Of a stretch of 64,000 nucleotides of DNA, positions 57,389 to 64,000 are shown in pieces. Each line of letters opens with the position of its first letter. Positions within the stretch are counted from its first letter, which is position 1. Origin of the DNA: Oopsacas minuta (taxonomy: Eukaryota > Porifera > Hexactinellida > Lyssacinosida > Leucopsacidae); NCBI GenBank assembly GCA_024704765.1, contig JAKMXF010000338.1, positions 62,001-126,000 of the forward strand, given 5' to 3'. The notes below the pieces were generated by a model. It did not search any database, had not been told where the DNA came from, and saw only the letters and a list, made by a program, of their open reading frames with translations. The position numbers and the translations under genes are program-made.

Positions 57389-58299
57389 GTGATCTTAGGT
57401 AGGCTGACAGGTCAAGACGGGAGAAGAATCTATCACAATAGATTATATGTCCTTTATCAAAGTATGGGTTGGCTACCTGTGACACTGCATCGCGTAAACC
57501 AACTGATCTTACAGTGGAGCCTAAGTGTATATCCTGGGCTATACTGTAACCGCAACAGATAAACCAGAGTTTGAAGCCATATTCAATTGGCTTCGCTTTG
57601 ATGTAGTGACGCAGGGCACTCCTGCCATAGAATTTATCCATGAACTCCTCAATGGAGAGTGGTCTAGCTGGTTGAATTAGATTTGACGAGTTATATTGAC
57701 TGCGGTAAGAAGTGTACCAAGTTTCGCTAAAAAGCGTTCTACAGTCTTTAGGGATGAGCTTATTTGCTAATTATTTGCGAAGTGCAACCTAGTGAATAAT
57801 TCTTCAAATCGTTTCTGTGCTGTATTCAGTTTGATTTAAGGTTTATGGAATACGTTTGAATCAGTAAAGTAACTACGACGATTAGGCATCTGTACAAGGG
57901 ACGTCCGTGAGATGAAGCCAAAATAGCGGGGAATCTCTTTATAGGTTGGCTCTTTCCACTTGTGTGGTGACAGATAAATTTTAATTTGCGATCGTAACAC
58001 TTTGTTTGTTTTAGAATGCTCCTGAGTTTATAGGTTCGGATTATGGTGTCAAAGAAGTGGTTTGGTTCATCAGAGTCTAATTGGTAGATATCTTGTTCTG
58101 AGAGAGTGTTGTTGTACTGGGGGAGTAGGATTTAATTGGTGAGTCGGTTCTGGAATGACTAGAGGTACTTTTTGGAACTTTTCCTCTAGCTCCCTGATCA
58201 CGTGTGTTGCATCCTTGAAAGGTTCGTGATAGTATGCGCCGCTACTAGCTCTTCTGGTGTAATTACTTGATTTCCAATGTCAAGTGCATGTTCTGAATC

Positions 58300-58986
58300 T
58301 CACAGTTGGAGATAGAATCGTTTTATGGTTGTTTCCAATTGGCCCATCCTTCTGCGACGGCTAGTATTCCCAATTTGTATTCTAGCCTCTTTATTGGCTT
58401 CGATGGCGTGCACTTGAAGATCAATGCGTTCCAGTACAGATGGAGATTGTCTAGGCAACTTTGTAATAAAGATGTGCCGTTTTCCCAGTTCATTGATTTT
58501 CAGGATGATATGTGGGAAATAGTTTTCTCGTGTCATTAATACGTACAAACTATGTGTTACCATTGATTGTAGGGTATTCGAAGCATTAACAAGATCAGCA
58601 ATATCGTTGAAATTTTTAGAGCATTTTACTGATTTGGGTGATCCAGTGTTGTGAAACGAAATACGTTCAGCTTTTCTTGTTACCGCTAGACTAAAATAGC
58701 GCTTTCCCACAACGGGTGTGCGTGTATTGGAAATTTGTCCAGTTGAAAACGTTGTTACTGACTGATTGAGAGCCTTATAATTCTCTGTTACAATATTTGT
58801 GTCAGGATACTGGGATGTAGGGGTTGCTTGGACGTAGGTTTGTGGTAATGAGAATGTTAGTTGAATAGTTAGGCTAGCAAGTGGCGAATGTAAGGGGTGC
58901 GGGATGTAGGTAGGATCGAATGTAGTAGGAAGGGATTCGAGGAGTTTGTAGAAAGCCACGCAATTCATCATTTCCAGTAGATACAT
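58300..58986 (-). CDS. Unassigned ORF, 228 codons
   Basis: Not recognised. The longest open frame next to the piggyBac-like gene, on the same strand and about 160 bp upstream of its readable start. The first 80 residues are Thr/Pro/Ser-rich (PTYIPHPLHSPLASLTIQLT); the second half is mixed, with KERHIFI-like and QVHAIEANKEARIQIGN, ending in a basic SRRRRMGQLETTIKRF. It could be the N-terminal part of the piggyBac-like protein or a second protein of that element; the frame stops before the transposase, so this is unproven. Confidence 0.4.
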   Translation of the reverse strand: MYLLEMMNCVAFYKLLESLPTTFDPTYIPHPLHSPLASLTIQLTFSLPQTYVQATPTSQYPDTNIVTENYKALNQSVTTFSTGQISNTRTPVVGKRYFSLAVTRKAERISFHNTGSPKSVKCSKNFNDIADLVNASNTLQSMVTHSLYVLMTRENYFPHIILKINELGKRHIFITKLPRQSPSVLERIDLQVHAIEANKEARIQIGNTSRRRRMGQLETTIKRFYLQL

Positions 58987-59143
58987 CTAAATCTTCATCA
59001 TAGGATTGATGGCAATCTTTCATTTTGGTGGACGTAGGGAAAGGTCGTTGCTACTAATACTCCTTCATCTGCTAGAGGCTGAAATAAATATGTCAGCTGA
59101 TTGGGTACATCACCTTAATTAGACATCTGTATACAAATTAGGT

Positions 59144-59320
59144 AGCAATTTGCGTGATGAAGGGATTCCATATATTCTACCCCCTGACGTGGAAACCAGT
59201 CAACAGACAATCAATCTGTAGAGATTACTCCAAATCAACTTGATGAGTTTGATCTGATAGAGGAAATAATTGAAACAATCCAACAGGATGAGTTGAGTGG
59301 ATCTGATGAAACCCTTGACC
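59144..59320. repeat. Inverted repeat arm, right (partner 53284-53461), abutting an N
   Basis: Nearly identical inverted copy of 53284-53461. It stops exactly at the single undetermined base at 59321. The flanking sequence on its inner side (58990-59140) does not match the corresponding flank of the left arm. Confidence 0.9.
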
Positions 59321-59321
59321 N

Positions 59322-59640
59322 AATCTCATTGGAAATTTAAATCTAGGGTAATTCGCCTACGTAGAATTCAAATATCAGGTCAGATATTACAGATTCTTAA
59401 TAGGTTTTGATTTACCACATAATTCGATTATCAATAAATATCAAATAATTATTAATAATTAACACCTTCAAAAAGTGTAAATCGAAAATATTTTTTGAAA
59501 TTCTCGAAAAACATGTGTTATTCTATGCAAATTACTAGATTGCAGCTACGAATATAGACTACACAATATATAGGAGTGGGAAAGAGTATACAATTTGTGA
59601 CAATATATTTGTGTTGTCGAATACTTTTGTCCCCTAACTG
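59322..59640. mobile_element. Palindromic MITE, right half only (copy 3)
   Basis: 319 bp matching the right arm of 12421-13334, ending TTTTGTCCCCTAACTG followed by TA (59641-59642). The left half and centre are absent; the copy begins one base after the N at 59321. Confidence 0.9.
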
Positions 59641-59977
59641 TATAATAAGCAAATTATATTTGAAGAACAGTGAATTTCCAAACAAGCAAAACAAATTTAA
59701 CCGTTTGAAATATGTAATTAGTTTCAATTAGTTGGATTGTAAATGGGGTGGATAATCAACAACTGCAAGTCCATTGGAAACATTTTCAAGATCAACACAT
59801 TTATACATTGCTCGTTAAAGATCTAATAATAACATAATAAGTGTACTAAATATAGAAATTGAAGGATATATTTATGCGATATGGGAAACTATTAGTAGGA
59901 CACTATAATTCGCTCGCTTATTTGGGTATAAAATGCTCTGGACGATCTTGTTCAGATTAAACGGAGTCAACTGTATA

Positions 59978-60529
59978 TGCTCTATCCAGACAAAAGTACT
60001 TGAGCACCACCAAATATTCAGTTGCGAGCAAAGATGGGAATGGAAATATTCAGCCATCAAAAGTTTATTGTGTTAGCATTAATAATGATTCAAAGTTGTG
60101 AAAACCAATTTCTGATAATATCATTATATTTGTATGTAGTTATACCAAATGTGCCACTTATGGCACAAGTGGTACAAATTGAACAATAGCCATAAGCCAT
60201 AAGGAAATGGCGTGAATGCTTGGATAATGGGATCTAGGGTCATTCATAGTTAGAATCCAAATATAAGATTCATATGAAATCAATATATTTGTTGGTATCT
60301 GGTTTCCGATATTTAATACGCTCATTAAAATGTTAGTAAATTAAATTAACATCTCATGAATGTCAAAAAATCAAAAGATTTCACTTAAGTTAATGCTGTT
60401 GACACATCAAACTTTCGATATCTGTATATTTCAATTCCGGTCTTGGCTTCCAAACAGAATATTTTGTCGATAAATGGCACACTCAGTGCATCGATATTTG
60501 GTGGTATACGAATACTTTTGTCCAAGCAG
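59978..60529. mobile_element. MITE with ends related to the palindromic family
   Basis: The right end, reverse-complemented, reads CACTGCTTGGACAAAAGTAT followed by TCGTATACCACCAAATAT; the left region near 59982 reads CCAGACAAAAGTACTTGAGC and ACCACCAAATATTCAG. TA follows the right end at 60530. About 550 bp, no coding capacity. The outermost left bases are uncertain. A short GTGCCACTTATGGCACAAGT segment near 60151 recalls the GTGGCAC hairpins of the larger MITE. Confidence 0.55.
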
Positions 60530-60650
60530 TGTATATGGTTTTGAATTAACTAAATAATTCCCATGCATAATGAAATATAACAACAAATTTAACAGGACAT
60601 ATTTCGGGCTGTTAAGTAACCAAAAATTCCTTTCATGAATTTCTTTGAGA

Positions 60651-60711
60651 CTTCGTATAGTCAACTGTTTATAAACTGTACAATATAAACAGTTGACTAC
60701 ACGAAGATACA
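60651..60711. repeat. Inverted repeat (hairpin), arms about 24 bp
   Basis: CTTCGTATAGTCAACTGTTT on one side pairs with AAACAGTTGACTACACGAAG on the other around a short spacer. Origin unknown; may be a small MITE centre. The rest of 60712-61292 shows no gene. Confidence 0.7.
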
Positions 60712-61294
60712 AAAATATTCATAAAAATAATTTAAAGATTACACAATTTATGTATTATTCTCTTTACGACTAGCTTTCTCTCCATGGCAACGGGAAAATA
60801 TGTACATTCCAGAAAACCTCTTGCTCATTCTTGCTGTTTCATCCGTTGGTGGTTATAACTCAACTAAATTTCAGGGACACTGATAGCTTGGAAATGTACA
60901 AAGCTCTATTATAATATAGGTCATGCTAAGGCGTATAAGTTAGAATGATTAGAATATCAAAAGCGTCAATTTCTTTTGAAGAAGCAAAATACTCATTACT
61001 TAAGTAAAATTCAGAATTTCCGTTTCATCAAAACGTGGTTGATTAAGAAAAATTTGAATTTTTGGAAGTCGATCACTGTGAAGTAATTGCTTGGAAATGA
61101 AATGTGGGGTTTGTACTCTTGTATACTTACTATACGAGCATCCCAAATTGATAATATGTTGATAATTCTGTTTGGACAAACGTATAAGTTGGTCAAATAT
61201 AGCTGTTTAGATGCCATTCGATGATGACATAAACAAAATAAACTTAAGTGAGAGAAATCTATATTAAGTCACAATAGTTGACCCATATGCAGTA

Positions 61295-62625
61295 CAGGGT
61301 GTTTCAAAAGTCTTGGCACCTCGAGTAACGTAAAATATATAATACAAAACACACACACACTATCGATTTTATTGGCCAATATAATCACCATCCAATTCTA
61401 TTACTTTTCTAATCCTATCAGGCAGGCCACTAACTAAATTATTAAAATATGAGCATCAATACTGACCCAGGCCAATTTGAAGTTCTGAATTAGGTTCTCA
61501 ATTGTGCTCACTTGACCTAACTTATCCACCCTATCAGTTCATATAGACCATAAATCCTCGAAAGGATTAAGGTCAGGAGAGTTGGCTGGACACTCGGCTT
61601 TCTTCCAAAAGCGGGGGAAATTGTTTGTGGACCATTCTTGCGTAGCTTTAGCCGTGTGTGCTAAAGCACCGTCCTGCATGAATAAAAAACTCAACATGTT
61701 TAACAACATTGATCTTTCCACAATGCTACTTGATTTAGAAGAACAGCCAATGGCATCAAGACAAGTAACCTCTAGTATATTATCACGGTATTATGCTGCC
61801 TCTACAGATTGCTTTTGAGGAATTATGTGCAATTCTGACAAGACACGGTGCAACATCATGTCCCATACCATGACTTTAGCAAGAAACTTCACATTGAAAA
61901 CTGGGCTGATATCTTCACCATTTTTGCTCCACACTCTATGGTTCTGTTGTTTTGGTGTTGAATATAGTTCGAAGGACGATTCGTCCGACAAAAGAACCTT
62001 TCTCCAATCTTCAATAGTCCAATCCTTATGATTGTGGGCGAACAAAAGCCGATTTCCCTTGATCCTCTCAGTTTTCGCGGGATTTGGGGCCGTTTGAATC
62101 TTCTAGCATCAAGATTTTTTGTCAGATGTTGAAGAAGAAGCAGAATAGCCCTTTTCGGCTAAGCTCTTGGCAATATTTCGGGTTGAATGTCTTCGTTTCT
62201 CCAAAGAATCCGCTATTACTATTTTAGCGGCCTGAATTAAAGTTTTCGGAAGGCCAGACCTTACCTTTGTCTCTAATTAATGACCACATTTAGTTACTGC
62301 CCACCATCTTTTAACGGAACGTAATCCAGCACCTAACCTCAGAGCAACATCTTTCAGTGATACACCAACTTCCAGCATGCTTATTGCATTAGAACGGACT
62401 GCAATTCCATGCTCTCCGACATTCATTATTCTAGTGTTTACGAATTACAAAAACAACGAAAAAATTGTGATTATCGACAATATATAAGGTATTAGGATGA
62501 ATAATGCGTTAGAATACTTGAACTGACATTGTAATAAGGTACTTTTCAGATCCAACAGTATTCACATTGATAAACTAGATAGATGGTTTCATTAGAATAG
62601 GTGCCAAGACTTTTCTAACACCCTG
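61295..62625 (-). mobile_element. Tc1-like element
   Basis: Ends CAGGGTGTTTCAAAAGTCTT (left) and CAGGGTGTTAGAAAAGTCTT (right, reverse complement), both continuing GGCACCT; TA at 61293-61294 and 62626-62627. Length 1331 bp. Confidence 0.95.
61369..62426 (-). pseudogene. Tc1-like DD34E transposase, about five stops and one frameshift
   Basis: The ATG at 62426 opens NVGEHGIAVRSNAISMLEVG and LGAGLRSVKRWW (helix-turn-helix). Further on in the same frame: KVLLSDESSFELYSTP (first Asp), KVMVWDMMLHRVLSEL, FMQDGALAHTAKATQEW (second Asp) and NSPDLNPFEDLWSI, with the final Glu in PFEDLW (usual PIENLW). Stops interrupt near 62280, 62110-62100, 61791 and 61537; one base is lost near 61440, after which the tail DRIRKVIELDGDYIGQ closes at 61369. 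About 350 residues, full length for the family. Confidence 0.9.
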
Positions 62626-62627
62626 TA

Positions 62628-63011
62628 TATTGTTTTGAAGTATGTAGTCAATGAAATACGTTACAGAGCATAGAATGAATTTTAGAATCTATATGCTATA
62701 ACTTCTTAGTGACATGTAAGACGAATCATATGGCAAATTGGCAGAAGAAGTAGAGACAAAATGGATGAACAAAAATAAACAGGAAATGGAAACAACAAAC
62801 GAAAATTCAACGAAAAAAAACTCAAATTAGAACGGACATAAACATCCGCTCAGAAGGATGAATTGTACACAATTCACCTTTCACTACACCCCATCACAAG
62901 GAAATACAAAGTTCAAATGACAAATACTATGTAAGTTCCAAGAAACATACTTTCGAGAATAACGTCTTCGACACAATTTCCCATTTCGCAAAATTTCCAA
63001 CTCTGTTTGTA
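62628..63011. other. No gene recognised
   Basis: AT-rich sequence without motif or repeat that I can identify. Confidence 0.5.
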
Positions 63012-63454
63012 TCAATGAATTGTGCCCTTGCTATGTGATTTCTTCCGACGAGAAATAGCTCCAGTAGCAGATCGAGGCCGTGTACTACTATCAATTTTCT
63101 TCCCTTCACTAACCAACTCAACATTCGATCGGGTCATACTCACTTCACAACATAACTCACTGTCACGCAGAGTTGGTTTCCTCTTATGCACCTTTGATTC
63201 AGAAACTGACTCCATATCAGAATGAGACTCGCAATTCTCTCCCATTATACTCACACGTGAAGAAATACGAGATGCTTCTTGATAATTGACATCATCCGAT
63301 TTGAAAAGATAGTAAACTGTCGGTTTATTGTCTCCACTACCTGTTGACAATATTTCTCAGCAGCCCTATATATAATATCCTCAAATTGTTTATCATAAAG
63401 TTTCCTCGTCGGTAATTCATAAACGTCTTGATAGCATGCAACATCTTGGTACAT
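63012..63454 (-). CDS. Unassigned Ser/Lys-rich ORFs, possible host exon
   Basis: Not recognised. Two overlapping minus-strand frames: 63454-63251 (YELPTRKLYDKQFEDIIYRA, then EKYCQQVVETINRQFTIF) and 63350-63012 (DDVNYQEASRISSRVSIMGE, ESVSESKVHKRKPTLRDSEL, a basic SRRKKSHSKG tail). A CAG|GTAGTG string at about 63339 could be a splice donor between them; otherwise a frameshift separates the halves. The amphipathic first part and charged tail do not resemble a transposase. Confidence 0.3.
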
Positions 63455-63563
63455 AATAAAATCCTGATTGACATTCTTATCTAACTGAACCTCATCATGT
63501 GTGCGAGTTTGGTTTCTAGGTAAGCATGGCCAGATGGATAGATTTCAACAGTTGGGTGGAATG

Positions 63564-63980
63564 TCACACTTCTGTGTATATTAGCCAATGAATTTGCTCC
63601 GTATGCCAGGATAACCTCAGAGGAAGTAACTCCAACAACTGAAGCATCACATGCTTCATTGGTTTCACGAACAAATGGTCATCATCTAAAATGTGAGAAC
63701 ATACCGCTGGTTCAGTATCTGTAGTTGCATTGGGACTGGTACTAGTTCGTCTATTCCTATGATAATGCCGTTCCAAACAAGGAATTCTATTGATTATCCT
63801 TTCCATAGTAGTCTTTTGAATTAAAGATTCCACAAAGAAGAGAAAACCAAATTTCATCCATCTTTTCGAAAATAATCGCTCGCTTGAGTAGTGAATATCG
63901 CAAAGGGTACATGAACAAGTTATATTAGCTAATTTCTTAAAATGGGGAAAACATACAAATTTATCAATTTGGAAGGTCAA
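63564..63980 (-). CDS. Unassigned Cys/His-containing ORF at the window edge
   Basis: Not recognised. 138 codons with CFPHFKKLANITCSCTLCDI near the start and RHYHRNRRTSTSPNATTDTE in the middle. A competing frame on the same strand (NEACDASVVGVTSSEVILAY, HPTVEIYPSGHAYLETKL) is also open from about 63675 to 63500 and has a more protein-like composition in its second half. The window ends here, so the context is cut off. Confidence 0.25.
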   Translation of the reverse strand: MTFQIDKFVCFPHFKKLANITCSCTLCDIHYSSERLFSKRWMKFGFLFFVESLIQKTTMERIINRIPCLERHYHRNRRTSTSPNATTDTEPAVCSHILDDDHLFVKPMKHVMLQLLELLPLRLSWHTEQIHWLIYTEV

Positions 63981-64000
63981 GCAAGTTTAATAACTACCGT

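Larger units (their letters stand above)
53470..58140 (-). pseudogene. piggyBac-like transposase split by the intact hAT
   Basis: Minus strand, 5' to 3': EPTYKEIPRYFGFISRTSLV (about 57950), RFEELFTRLHFANN (57800), then the frame from 57641: FYGRSALRHYIKAKPIEYGF and GHIIYCDRFFSRLDLSAYL, both core piggyBac blocks (KGRS..LKQYMPKKP and YFDNFFTS), up to 57389. After the hAT it resumes at 54179 with RNWYGRHSSIKNLPHDLEF and QYEREPMPRPHY, then after a shift NYRMGGLDKHDRMARHHAI (the YNxxMGGVD block) near 53930, and a Cys-rich tail (GACFACQQPCYYDC) near 53520. The DDD triad is thus partly visible, but stops and shifts are frequent. TTAA sites and element ends were not found. Confidence 0.85.

Overview
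This is 64 kb of AT-rich eukaryotic (metazoan, probably arthropod) DNA packed with DNA transposons. I assign it to an animal because it has no compact operons, every transposon is an animal-type family (Tc1/mariner, maT, hAT, P/THAP, Merlin, PIF/Harbinger, Tigger/pogo, piggyBac, Transib/RAG1-like), there are jockey/CR1-like LINE remnants, and there is a decayed caspase. I cannot name the species. No intact host gene is visible. The only long intact reading frame is an 820-codon hAT transposase at 54492-56954.

Layout. 1-2.8 kb: hAT end debris, a 41-bp hairpin minisatellite, a mariner fragment and a LINE fragment. 2.8-8.8 kb: a Tc1-like element, then a three-level nest (Merlin transposase gene split by a Buster-like hAT, itself split by a Tc1-like element). 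8.8-13.4 kb: a RAG1-like/Transib-type transposase gene on the + strand, split by a second hAT (8958-11447) and by a 914-bp palindromic MITE (12421-13334). 13.8-22.6 kb: maT and Tc1-like remnants and a P-like (THAP) element inserted in the core motif of a Tc1-like transposase. 22.7-30.8 kb: unassigned acidic/serine-rich ORFs, a Tigger element, a ~58-bp degenerate tandem repeat carrying a maT element, a two-gene Harbinger remnant, two unassigned ORFs and a LINE 3' part. 31-41.4 kb: a second palindromic MITE, a Tc1-like remnant, and a long-TIR transposon of a superfamily I cannot assign (33845-41395) that has been hit by a Transib-type element (36003-38924) and by a Tc1-like element. 41.6-53.3 kb: a degenerate hAT, mariners, Harbinger debris, more of the ~58-bp repeat and a caspase pseudogene. 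53.3-59.3 kb: a piggyBac pseudogene split by the intact hAT (54188-57388). 59.3-64 kb: half of a third palindromic MITE next to a single N, another MITE, a Tc1-like element and unassigned ORFs.

Most interesting point. Two independent RAG1-like/Transib-type copies are present. The one at 36003-38924 is bounded on both sides by the exact heptamer CACAGTG (identical to the V(D)J recombination signal heptamer), is flanked by a perfect 5-bp duplication CATCT, and its removal restores the reading frame of the gene it hit. Each end carries the same 12-mer, ATTAGCCAAATT, 23 bp from the heptamer at one end and 14 bp at the other. The copy at 8821-13433 aligns by eye with the C-terminal catalytic half of RAG1 and ends in a zinc-knuckle-like tail.

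Nearly everything is a decaying copy. Boundaries given with target-site duplications were read directly from the sequence; family names come from motif recognition by eye and were not confirmed by a search.
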